Shown here piece by piece: positions 31,802 to 40,966 of a stretch of DNA of 64,000 nt. A model generated the notes under the pieces. That model ran no database searches. It was given only the letters and a program-made list of their open reading frames with translations, and was not told the DNA's origin. Position 1 is the stretch's first letter; each line of letters starts with the position of its first letter. The stretch spans positions 1,984,001 to 2,048,000 of the forward strand of contig OY978100.1 in assembly GCA_963854735.1 (NCBI GenBank), given 5' to 3'. Made by a program: the position numbers and the translations under genes. This DNA comes from Marvania coccoides. Taxonomy: Eukaryota; Chlorophyta; Trebouxiophyceae; Chlorellales; Chlorellaceae.

Positions 31802-32544
31802 ATGGTGCGAATGCGCTCTTTGAACCCCTCTCCTAATTCCCCCCCCACCCCCATCAATAGTTCAAATATTAGTCTTTTGTTTGCCAACCCTTCTTTATAT
31901 TTCCCGTTTTTTTTCATCTGCTTTCCAGTCTGTCACGCTCCATACAACGCTGGGCGATCTCAAGTTAGAGATATACTGCGAGGAAGTGCCCCGTACCGCC
32001 ACAAATTTCCTCGCGCTGTGCGCCAGCGGGTACTACGATAAGACCACTTTCCACCGCAACATCAAAGGGTTTATGATTCAGGGCGGAGACCCCACAGGCA
32101 CCGGGAAAGGCGGGAAATCGATATATAACACCCCCAACGGCAAATTTCCTGACGAGATTGTGGACTCGTTGAAGCACTCGCGGCGAGGCATCCTCTCGAT
32201 GGCCAATTCTGGACCCAACACAAATGGCTCGCAATTTTTCGTCACTTTCAAGGCGCACACCCACCTCAATGGCAAGCTATTCCTATACGTTCCAGCGTGT
32301 TTTATCTTTACTCTTGGACTCCATCTACACCATTTCTCTGGTTGATAGAGAGGGTTCCTGGCGAATGGCCACTCACCATCTTTTTCATCATGTTATTGCA
32401 GGAAAGTACACAATTTTTGGGCACGTGATCGACGGCATGGACACGCTGGACAAAATGGAGCGCGTGCCCACCGGGCCAGGGGACCGACCGCTGCAGGAGA
32501 TTCGGCTAAACCGCGTCACAGTCCACGCCAACCCGCTGGCGTAA
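31802..32544 (+). CDS. PPIL3: Cyclophilin-type peptidyl-prolyl isomerase, PPIL3 family
   Basis: Three exons (31802-31804, 31929-32271, 32402-32544) give 162 aa, matching the 161-aa human PPIL3. PPIL3 is a spliceosome-associated cyclophilin. The protein starts M/SVTLHTTLGDLKLEI, as the family does, which means the first coding exon is only the ATG; intron 1 is GT-AG. Active-site blocks are intact: FHRNIKGFMIQGGDPTGTG, FPDEI, ILSMANSGPNTNGSQFF, and KYTIFGHVIDGMDTLD. Most catalytic residues of cyclophilin A are seen (Arg in FHR, Phe in FMIQGGD, Gln/Phe in SQFF), while the usual active-site Trp is absent, as in other PPIL members. Intron 2 (32272-32401) has a GC donor (AATG|GCAAGC), supported by the exact NG/KYTIFG joint. 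The C-terminus VHANPLA also matches. Confidence 0.96.
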
Positions 32545-32811
32545 AATTTTGCTGAAACTTAACCTCGAATGGCGCAGTTACATGATAAAATAATGAAAAG
32601 AAAAAAAATGGTTGTATAATGCACAATGCCGTTGTTTTGAATGTCATATTTGATTAAATAGTAAAAGGTGGTTTTGAAAGAAATGAAAAATTTCTAGGGA
32701 GAAAAGAAAAATTCTAAGAACAACTGATCAGTTTTTCTTCCTAACAGCAAGAAAATCCGGCGATAAAAAACGCCGACACGCTTGGCGAATTACTCAGACA
32801 GGGCACGTCCT

Positions 32812-34599
32812 TCACACCGCCACCGCGCCCTCAGCCCGTGCCCGTTCTTCCGCCTCCTTCTTCTTCCGCGCCACCCACTTGTTCTTCTGGAATATTTGAT
32901 AAAACAGGCCCTCCTCGTTGCGCTCGCTGCGCCCCACCACCTGCTGTACATCCTCGTCCCACAGCTCCACAGCCACTGCGCTGCTCCCATCGGTGCCCAC
33001 CGCGTCTACCACCTTGCCAAGCGCGTCCACGAGCCTCACCTCTACGTTCTCTGGCACCTCTAAGAACACCGCTCCAATAGGAGCCATCGTGGCGCTGTCA
33101 TACTCCACCAGCACCCCATCCTGCACCGCCAGCATTGTGGTCGGTCCCGCGTTCAACCAAACAGCCATAGGCCCACGCCGCATGCCAGTGTCTTCATCCA
33201 ACGAGCACTCAATCTTCGAACACAGCCACCCCGTAGAAATATCGGTCAGGAGCTCCTCCGCTGGCACCAAATTCTCGGGGGGGCCAGGGTCTGCCCACCG
33301 CCCTCTCAAATCCAGCCGCGTGCTGCCTGCATCGTGGTCCACTGTGAACATTTCGAAGCCGTCGGCGTTTCCCGTCAAAAGGCGGGACTGGCGGTGGCCG
33401 TCGCGGGAGAAGGCGTCGCCGATGACCCCCGTCAGCACAAACGCGGTGCCCCCCACCGTGGAGATGGCGTCGGGGTAGTTTTGGGAGAGGTGGAAGTGGC
33501 CCGAGAACCAAAGCTTGATTGTGTCGGGGTAGGTCTGCAGCAGGCGCAGAAAGTGGGTGGGGTCGGTGGAGTGGTTGAGCCAGGCGCAGCGGTTCTTGAC
33601 GTGCACTTTCTGGATGGCTTTGAGGCCTGAGCCCATGGCAGGGGCGTGGGTGAACATGACAACGGGACGGCCGCCAGCCTTGGCTGCTGCCAGCGTGGCG
33701 TCCAGGAACTTCAGCTGCTCCTCGTCAATGTGCACCTGCACAACATAGTGAGCGGAAGGCGTTGATTAGAGTCAGAGGATGCCGGGCTTTTGGGAAGTTT
33801 TAAAAGTTTTCAAAGGAAAGGTACCCCGGAGATTCTTATCAGAGGGAATTAAATGCCGGCGCTGCGCTGCGCTGCGCTGCGTTGCGGTTGCGATGCGGTT
33901 GCGTTGCGGTTGCGTTGCGCTTACCTCGTGCACCGAGTGTGTGTTGCTGCGGAACCTCACAGTGGAGAGTCCAACCAGCGTGGCAGGCCCTAGGTCGGCA
34001 GACCAGTAGTGACGATGGCCAAACGCAGCGTGCCACGCCGCCAAGTTCGCCTCGTCTGTCTCAAATTCGTCGGCCTCCAGGTCGTGGTTGCCCAGAACCA
34101 GGGCGGTAGGGACGTCAAAGCCTTGAATGTAGCGTTTAGCGTGCGAAAAACAGCTGCTGGACCCAGGCCACCCGCGCTCATAGCTCCCCAAGTCCCCCAG
34201 CTGCACTACTCGTGCGGCGTGGCCGGCAGCAGACGGCAATTGGTGCCCACCCCGGGCGGCTTGGCCTGCGGCAGACGTCATTTCTTTCAGTTGCTGGCGG
34301 GCTTCGTGGAACAGGGCCATGTCGTCGGTGTTGGATGACAGATGGAGATCCCCCATGATTGCGACCGCGAAAGACTCGGCTGAAGCGTCCGCAAAGCCCT
34401 GCGGCATGGGGAGCGACGAGTAGGAGCTTTGGGGGCTGGCCATGGTTCGCAGCGTGCTGTGCTTCCGGCTGCGAAAGACTGCGTGGGGTAATAAGTAGGT
34501 ACAAGGCGACGCCACGTGAATACGCCGCAATGCGCCGGAGAGAGGGTGCTGGACAGAAATTAATCGAGCGAGACCTCGTGTCGACTGCGCTGGCACCAT
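32812..34599 (-). CDS. Calcineurin-like metallophosphoesterase, probably organellar
   Basis: Two exons (34599-33925, 33735-32812), GT-AG, phase 0, give 532 aa. Metal-binding motifs of the superfamily are present: GDLH (about residue 80), GDLGSYE (about 134), GNHDLEADEF (about 169), a THAP block (VVMFTHAPAMGSGL) and GHFHLSQ (about 301), the set needed for a two-metal phosphoesterase site. The first 55 residues (MVPAQSTRGLARLISVQHP...) are basic and hydroxylated, like a transit peptide; another ATG at MASPQSS would remove it. The C-terminal 200 residues form a separate beta-rich region and a charged helix (KKKEAEERARAEG). Resembles plastid/cyanobacterial phosphoesterases of unknown substrate. 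The intron starts next to a GCGTT-type minisatellite. Confidence 0.85.
33856..33920. repeat. GCGTT/GCGCT pentanucleotide-type minisatellite
   Basis: Repeated GCTGC, GTTGC and GGTTGC units run up to 1-4 bp from the 5' splice site of the metallophosphoesterase intron (the donor reads GAG|GTAAGC on the minus strand). Lies wholly in the intron. Confidence 0.85.
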
Positions 34600-35316
34600 G
34601 GTTCCCCCATCCACGGGTTGAAAATGCAAACTCTGTTAAATAAAACTGGGAAATGTGCTTGTAAAATTGTTGTATTTTCAAATGGGCGTTTATCTTTCGC
34701 GCGGAAATTGCAGACACTCGCTAAACGGGGGGCGCCAACCGGGCGCCAACGCAGCACCCGGTGACCTATGTTGGGGAGGCCCGGAAAAGTGGCGCTACAG
34801 GGCTCAAAATCGTTTGATATTGCCTGAAAATGATGTTTTGTGATAATTATTAAGGGGTGTTGCAACATCACGGTTCTCCTTGAGGCCAGGTGCATTAATT
34901 GATTGTTTCGTGCCGCTGGCCTCCGCAGGAACGTCAATTTCAAAACTGCAGAGGCTAATTGCGCAGGCGTTATGCTTTGCAGCACATTTCTTCGTTGTTC
35001 TTCCGATTTGGGTCAGCACCTTGCTGCTGTGGGTCCATTAAGGCCCAGCTTTCAGTGACCCCGAAGGGGCGGTTGAGTTGAATTATAAAAGTTCATTCCA
35101 CTCTCCAGGTTGCGGCGCATGCGTTTAGGCGCTTCTTTTCTGCGAATCTGGCTTACTGCATTTTATTTTGGGGTGCATTGTGTATTTTTTGAGCGGCGAG
35201 GCTGTTAAATGTCAAAGACATATTTTTCCGACGGTAGAGTATATTTTCCTTTGTGTTCCGAGTCCTGTCAATCCATTTGATTTTAAAACATCATATTAAC
35301 CTGTTAGTACATTATT
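34600..35316. other. Spacer, no gene seen
   Basis: 717 bp AT-rich spacer. A GGGCGCCAACCGGGCGCCAAC direct repeat occurs near 34728-34748; nothing else recognised. Confidence 0.4.
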
Positions 35317-35865
35317 TTATATGTAATACAAGTACAAACATGAATTCGACATCCCTCGGCCTAAGGTGCTGGGGTCTTTGACGAAAAAGTAATACGTTCC
35401 AGGCATATATTGCGTGCTAGAAAGCCGCCAGAATGTCGCCAATTTATCCTTTATGTGGTGCAGCAGCACGGCGGCGTCCTCCCGATAATAGTTCCTCGGT
35501 CCCGCTCCGTCCTTCACAAAAACACTCAAGGCATTGCCAGTTTCGATGGTCACCACTTCGTCCCTGTACGCGAACAAGCGGCAGATGGCCAGCCGGATGG
35601 GCGAGTCACGACGGGTAGGGTGCGGCACGCGGACGTAGTAGTCGACAGCCCCAACAAGCTCAAAATCTTGGCGCATGTTTCTGCCGGTATCACTGCCACA
35701 GCACTCTGCGTTCCACCTCACCGAGACAAAGTACGAAATGCGCGTGCGTTCGTTGTTTCTCTCAAGAGCCTTGACGATTCCATTTGCCGGGGATGGCGGC
35801 TGAAGGGTGCACCCAGGTGTCGTTGCGGGCTGTGGGGTGCCCGCATAGACGACAGTTTGTTTCAT
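35317..35865 (-). CDS. Orphan hypothetical protein
   Basis: Single ATG-initiated frame of 182 aa. The middle part has a plausible folded pattern (DFELVGAVDYYVRVPHP, IRLAICRLFAYRDEV) and the end has TFWRLSSTQYMPGTYYFFVKDP. Composition differs from neighbouring genes: less Ala/Gly and more Tyr/Arg, with a lower GC share. No family recognised. It adjoins a duplicated fragment of the TBCE gene, so it could lie in a recently rearranged or mobile-element-derived region. It may also be a single exon of a broken gene. Confidence 0.4.
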   Translation of the reverse strand: MKQTVVYAGTPQPATTPGCTLQPPSPANGIVKALERNNERTRISYFVSVRWNAECCGSDTGRNMRQDFELVGAVDYYVRVPHPTRRDSPIRLAICRLFAYRDEVVTIETGNALSVFVKDGAGPRNYYREDAAVLLHHIKDKLATFWRLSSTQYMPGTYYFFVKDPSTLGRGMSNSCLYLYYI

Positions 35866-35977
35866 GTTAACGGTTGTCCCTACGTCTCATTAATGAATAA
35901 ACATAATTATTGTTCAATACAATTCTGCCGCTGTGGCAGGGGAGACACAACGGGAGCGGATGGTGAAGCAGCCGCCC

Positions 35978-36222
35978 AACCACCCAACCTTCTGTTCCCT
36001 CCCTGCCGACACCCCAGCAGAGACAATCAACTCATTAGTAGGCTTCCCTGGTCAATCACCAGTATCTACGAATCCAGTTCTCTATTTCGCTGTGGCGCCA
36101 CCATCAGCCGCTCTTTGGCATTCCTCAGCCGCTGCAGCCCCCATGCTCGTGCTCCTCCATGCGCTGCTCGTGCTCCTCAGCAGCGCTGTCCCTGCCCCCA
36201 CCAACACTCTCCCCCAGCACCC
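35978..36222 (-). pseudogene. TBCE 3'-end fragment (duplicated)
   Basis: This stretch aligns base for base, with small indels, to 38676-38922, which holds the last about 140 nt of TBCE coding sequence plus about 105 nt downstream of its stop. Shared blocks include CCCAACCTTCTGTTCC, CTGCCGACACCCCAGCAG, GGTCAATC, CCAGTATCTACGAA and CTCGTGCTCCTCCATGCGCTG. The copy has a 2-bp insertion beside the stop and frame-breaking changes in the EEHEQ repeat region, and lacks all other TBCE exons, so it is non-functional. Confidence 0.85.
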
Positions 36223-36294
36223 AATACTGAGATGTAAAATAAAACTGCTGCTCCACAACAGGAAGGCAGGGGCCAGAGTCTTATATTGTGGGCG

Positions 36295-36490
36295 ACGGTG
36301 CGGTCGCCGGCGCAGTGGCAGTATCCGTACGTCCACAGTACCTGGGGTCGATCCCACCGGTGGAAGGGGGTACTCCGCCTTACTGTGGCGGGGTGAGTGG
36401 CACGTCGCCTTGCAGGTCTCTATAAGAGCGCCTTCGGTAGTAGACGTTACAACGATATGTAGACCCATAAACCCATAAACCCATAAACCC
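36295..36490 (+). mobile_element. Candidate short interspersed element (SINE-like)
   Basis: A pol III A-box-like CGGCGCAGTGGC (36307-36318) is followed 25 nt later by a B-box-like GGGTCGATCCC (36344-36354; consensus GGTTCGANNCC). An unrelated GC-rich body follows, and the unit ends in about 3.5 tandem CCCATAAA repeats (36462-36489), as many tRNA-derived SINEs do. No good tRNA cloverleaf can be drawn, so it is not a tRNA gene. The first part, GCGCAGTGGCAGTATC, is also identical to the start of U4 snRNA, but the rest of U4 (K-turn, Sm site) is missing. No second copy occurs in the window, so the call is tentative. Confidence 0.35.
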
Positions 36491-36844
36491 ACAGACGGGC
36501 TAACTGTCGGGACGTTGTCTTCGTGATGTTGATGGCATTATGAACGTGATATTCTTCATTTGAATTTTTGTTGCGTAAAAAAATGCACATTGTGGGGGAA
36601 ATTTTCCCCGCAGTGACCTTTAAAGGTCAACGATTTTTTCAATTGAATTTGAAATTTTCGAAAAAGAAAATCGCTACAAGTTCGTCCCCCCCCATGAGAC
36701 CACGACGAGAGACATCGCCCCCACCCCACCCCCGTTATTTTCCAGGGTTTGTAAGAGCACTGATTGACTCTCTGCCCCCCGAAAACACTATTATAGATTT
36801 TCAGCTTTCCTGCCCTTGTTTCATCTTCTCTGCTTTCTGGCAAA

Positions 36845-38442
36845 ATGCGCCCTTTAAGTTGTTGGACAGCCCTGCGGCCCGGCAGCACAACCCCCCTAGC
36901 CGCAAGTCCGTTAAATCCGACCCCCAGTAACACCCCGCGTCCATCTTTTTCGCGGCGGGCCATCGTGACAGCGTCCAGGAAGCCCCCCAATCAGAAATCA
37001 AAACATTTTTACGACAGGGAGAAGGAGATTGGCACTCTTATGAGAATGTTTGACCGAAATCCGATAGGAATTCATGTGATTATCGGTCCAAGTGACACCG
37101 GCAAGTCGGTAAGCTTTTTTATTTTGCTGTGGATCTTCTGGCGCATTCTCTTAGACAAGTAATTGCGTCGAACTCTTTCGTTTGGCTTAGGCAATTTTTG
37201 CGGAAATAGCGCGGAGAAGGGCTGCTGCTGCCCAGAGCGTCGCAGGCCAGGCCCCCCCACCTCCAGTTCTCATACTTGATGCCCGCTCCAGAGACGTGAG
37301 CACTCCCCTGCAGCTGTCAAGGAACCTGAAGGCGCGCATTCTCGAGGACTGGGACCTGAATGAATGGTGGAAGTCGATCCAGAAATGGGCGAAGAGCAGC
37401 GGCGTCACTCTGCCTGGCGTCAAGGTGGACGTGGACCTGGCAGAAATTTTCCAGGAGGCTGAGGGCGCCACCCCGATGGGCTCGCTCATCGACTCCCTGG
37501 GGACTTTCCTAGCTGCAGTGTCGCCGCTGTTATTCACAAAGCCCGTTTTCATCATTGACGAGGCCAACGTGCTGATGGAATGGACTGAGGAAGGCAAGGT
37601 GCGCCCCCAGCTGAGGATGCTGCTGCGTTTTCTGGTTGCAGTGACCAAGCAAGATCAGCTGGCGCACATTGTGCTGGTAACCACCCAGTACTCCTTGGCG
37701 TCCTGGCTCAGGAAATGCGAGTTGATCATACATACATACAAAAAAGAAAAAGGGGGGGCCGCTGTGTTTCGGAACTTTTCTTTCTTAGCCCTCATAATGC
37801 CCCAAAGTTCAACTCATTCCCCATGCTTGCACTGCAGCGGGCTTATCTAGCAGCTATATTTTCGTGGATGTCATAGGGGACTTGCCCACTGAGCAGGAAG
37901 CACGGCTGTTTGTGGAGGACCTCGCCAGCTCTGGCCATGGGCTGCCGCTGGCCACGGCTGACGACGAGGTGGACAATTGGCACAAGGTGTACGAGGTGTG
38001 CGGAGGAAACATCGGGATGCTGCAGCAGTGCGCTGGAAATGCCATGGTCTGGGGCTGGGAGACCGCTTCGCGCAGCATTCTTAGGAATGCTGCAGCAGAG
38101 GTGCGAGATGGCTTCCATCCCGGTACATACCCGACACGTACAAGGCGTGCGCCCCCAGCATGGACTGCAGAGCAGTTCAAGACCGTACTGCGTGAGATTG
38201 TACGCTCGCCGCCGTACCATGCCGTTTTAGAGAAACGTTTGGAGGAGAAGGTTGGCAGTGCTGCGCTGATGTCGATGTTGGAGTGGAACAAGGTGGCGCT
38301 GCGGCCGTACTCTTCCCTGGCTGAAGACCTGCCGGCAGAAATCTTTGGCAAGGATCAGGGCGCCAATGTTTTTACTATGCCATCGCGTGTTCATCTGTGC
38401 TGCGTGCTGGAAATGGATGTAGCTGGCAAGCTGGCGAAATGA
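36845..38442 (+). CDS. STAND/archaeal-type P-loop ATPase, organellar leader
   Basis: Three exons (36845-37108, 37191-37716, 37838-38442) give 464 aa. After a transit-like leader (MRPLSCWTALRPGSTTPLAAS), the domain starts FYDREKEIGTLMRMFD, typical of the archaeal ATPase family (PF01637-like). Walker A GPSDTGKS ends exon 1 and Walker B VFIIDEANVL is near residue 207. Downstream, VTTQYSLASWL, VIGDLPTEQEARLF and YEVCGGNIGML follow the family's sensor and lid order, before a helical C-terminal domain. These ATPases are common in archaea and patchy in eukaryotes; roles are mostly unknown. Intron 2 (37717-37837) has a GC donor (AAAT|GCGAGT) and is phase 1; this is the only joint that keeps the ..WLRK/S/GLSSSYIFVD.. 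frame. Confidence 0.85.
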
Positions 38443-38779
38443 TGGTGAAGGGATGCTTTTCCACTCGAATAGCGAGTGTATATGCCTTCCTTGCTGGTTT
38501 TTTGGCATGGCGCGCCGTCGCCTCTTCATTGCATCCCACCCTGTTTTTGCTTTTAATTGCTGTGTGAATTTTGTGTGTACTAAACCTTTGTGTATTACAC
38601 GCTTGTAGAGTTTCTTTCGTTAAACGGATTGTAAGAAAAACAGAATTAAAAACCTGTCGCAGCATCAAAGCGATTGCCCACCCAACCTTCTGTTCCTTCC
38701 CTGCCGACACCCCAGCAGGGGCAGTCTAATCATGAGCATACCTCCCTGGTCAATCGCCAGTATCTACGAACCCAGTTCT
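38443..38779. other. Convergent 3' spacer, source of duplicated TBCE flank
   Basis: 337 bp between the ATPase and TBCE 3' ends. Positions 38676-38779 are the parent of part of the copy at 35978-36222. Confidence 0.6.
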
Positions 38780-40793
38780 CTATTTCGCTGGCGCCACCAT
38801 CAGCTGCTCCTCTGCATTCCTCAGCCGCTGCATCCCCTGCTCGTGCTCCTCCATGCGCTGCTCGTGCTCCTCAGCAGCGCTGTCCCTGGTCCCGCCAGCT
38901 CTCTCCCCCACCTCCACCCTCCACCCATTACCCACGCCGAAATATCGCAGCTCCCTGCCGTCCTCCTGCGTGACGTCCTCTGCATCGCCGGAGGGGGCTA
39001 CCAACACCACGCCTTGGTGGGCCACCCGCACGCGCAGCACGCGCTCCAGCAGCGCCTTGAGTCGCCCAATCGTCAGGCTCCCTGCAAGCCACAGCAACGG
39101 AATCCCATTGTTATTAAAGATCAGTGGTATTGAAACCAGTTTTATAACAACCGCTCAATATTTGGGCAGCAGGATTAACTGCATTTGCAGATTTTTCTTA
39201 CCGGGGACCTTTTTCTTGGCTTCTTTGCCGCCAGCGTACAGCGTGATCTCCACCATGGTGCTCGCGAGGGAGGTGCCTTGGGCTGTAGAAGGCCCCGACG
39301 GCGCCAGCGCGCCATACTTGGCAATCAGGGGCTGGAACCGCGGGTGAGCGGCCACCACCGCGTCCTTGTTGGTGGCCTCTGCAACCATGTCGATAAGAGT
39401 CCGCAAGTACGCAAGTTCTGCGTCCCACCGCTCTGCCGCGCTCACCTCACCACCGTTGAGCGCCTGCAGCCCGCCAATGCGCGCCACAATCTCGTACCTC
39501 TCCGCAGGCAGGGGGTTGTCTGACAGACGGACGTCTCGGAGCTCGGGAAAGCGATCCAGCTCGTCCACCGCTCCCAAATCCGCAAGCCTGAGGAAGAAGA
39601 AAAACAGTCAAGAAACAAATTTGAGGTATATTTCTGGTCACTATTTCGCAGAACTCACTTGTTGCTGCCCAGCATGATGGTGCGAAGCCTGCTGAATCCC
39701 CCGCTGGCAGGGTAGAAAACCTCGCGCAGCGCGTTGCCCCCCAGCAACAGAGTCTCCAGGTTCGGCAGCTCCGCCAGCGAGGCCACCTCTGCCCAGTCTG
39801 CCAGCAGATTTTCTTCAAGGTCCAGCAACTGTAAGGAAGAAAGGGCAGAGGCCAGGCGCAGGCTGACTGCGCGCTGCTCAGGGTTGGGCGGCAAGCTCAA
39901 CGTCGAGACGCCACTGCCACAGAGGTGCAGCTCTCGCAAGGAGGGCAAAGAGGAGGCCAGGGCGACTGCCCGAGGCCATGCGACTCCACAGCCGTTGAGA
40001 ACGAGTGTTTGCAGCGAGGTGAGCCTGGGGAATGGGGGGGTAGGAGTATTTGGGATGTCTAGGAGATTGCGGCTGAGGTTGAGCGTGTGCAGGGAGGGGA
40101 GGGCTGCAGCGAGCGATGCCACAGCCGTCCAACAGCCGATGAGGTTTTCAGAGAGGTCCAGGGTCGATGCCCGTGTCAAGAACGCCGCCACAAACGGGTC
40201 TATTTCCTGGGAATTAGTTCAGCAAGGGAGGATTTTATTGGCGAGTGAGAGCTGGTGGGGGCAAAAATAGAAAAAAAACAGAAAGACGCGGCATGAAAAA
40301 ATTGAGAAAATGTTCACCCCGAACAAGCCCACCACCAACGCACCAAAGAGGAGATGCGCATGCCCACGAAGCTGACCTGCTGCAGAGCCCCGTCCTCGCT
40401 GGCTGCAGCTGCTGCCTCCTCTGCGCCCACCAGCCTGATGGCCACCCTCCGCTGCGATGAAGTCGACACGTAGGCCTCCTCAGCGTCGCGGCCGTCGGTA
40501 TCAAAGGACTTGTATCGAGCCTGAATTGCAGCCGCCAGAGTTTGGCCCAGGTCTGCGCTCTCCAGCAGCTTTGTGAGGCGGACAAAAGAGCACGCAGCGG
40601 CACCGCTGCGGCAGGAGAAGTAACGGCGCCCGCCATGGCTGCCGTCGTGCTTGCCACGGGACGCATCGTCCCACTCCAGCCCGGCCCACACGCCCTGCTG
40701 CCCCTCCACCTCGCCAATGTATCTGATCGTGGCAAGCTGACTCCCCACACACAGACGGGCTCCAACTGCCGGGGCGCCCTCCTCGGTGGCCAT
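38780..40793 (-). CDS. TBCE: Tubulin-folding cofactor E (TBCE)
   Basis: Four exons (40793-40344, 40206-39659, 39587-39202, 39081-38780), GT-AG, phase-consistent, give 561 aa. TBCE helps assemble and take apart alpha/beta-tubulin dimers. Domain order matches the family: CAP-Gly (GEVEGQQGVWAGLEWDD and GKHDGSHGGRRYF, residues about 28-62), leucine-rich repeats (about 155-335: LDLSENLIGCW, LHTLNLSRNLL, LQTLVLNGCGV, LQLLDLEENLL, LETLLLGGNAL), and a ubiquitin-like domain (SLTIGRLKALLERVLRVR). It differs from animal TBCE by a Glu/Gln-rich coiled-coil tail with an EEHEQRMEEHEQGM repeat after the Ubl. Its 3' end was duplicated to 35978-36222. It is divergent from the gene at 40967 with only 173 bp between start codons. 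Confidence 0.95.
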
Positions 40794-40966
40794 GGCAACG
40801 CTGGAAGTCGATTCAACTTTATATTTGCTCTAAAACTGCTGCACTGCGTGGAAATGGTCAACATTTGAACGAAGTAGAAAATATTTTTAAATATATTGAA
40901 TGCGGGAGGGGCAAGGAAAACTCTGCCTCTCTGCCGCTACAAGACGACCCAAATATAGCAATAAAT
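40794..40966. promoter_or_regulatory. Compact bidirectional promoter region
   Basis: 173 bp separate the ATGs of TBCE (minus) and the gene at 40967 (plus), so both transcripts must start here. AT-rich blocks (TTTATATTT near 40820, ATTTTTAAATATATTG near 40881) could be core elements. No experimental support. Confidence 0.45.

Larger units (their letters stand above)
35866..36844. other. Rearranged spacer
   Basis: Contains the TBCE 3' fragment (35978-36222), a possible short interspersed element (36295-36490) and AT-rich flank up to the ATPase gene. No intact gene. Confidence 0.5.

Noticed and set aside
36308..36323. U4 snRNA-like 5' end (16-nt identity)
   Set aside because: Only the first part matches; the K-turn stem, the U6-pairing stem I and the Sm site are missing, so it is not a working U4 gene.
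36307..36354. tRNA gene from A-box and B-box-like sequences
   Set aside because: The box spacing is short and neither acceptor nor D stem pairs properly.
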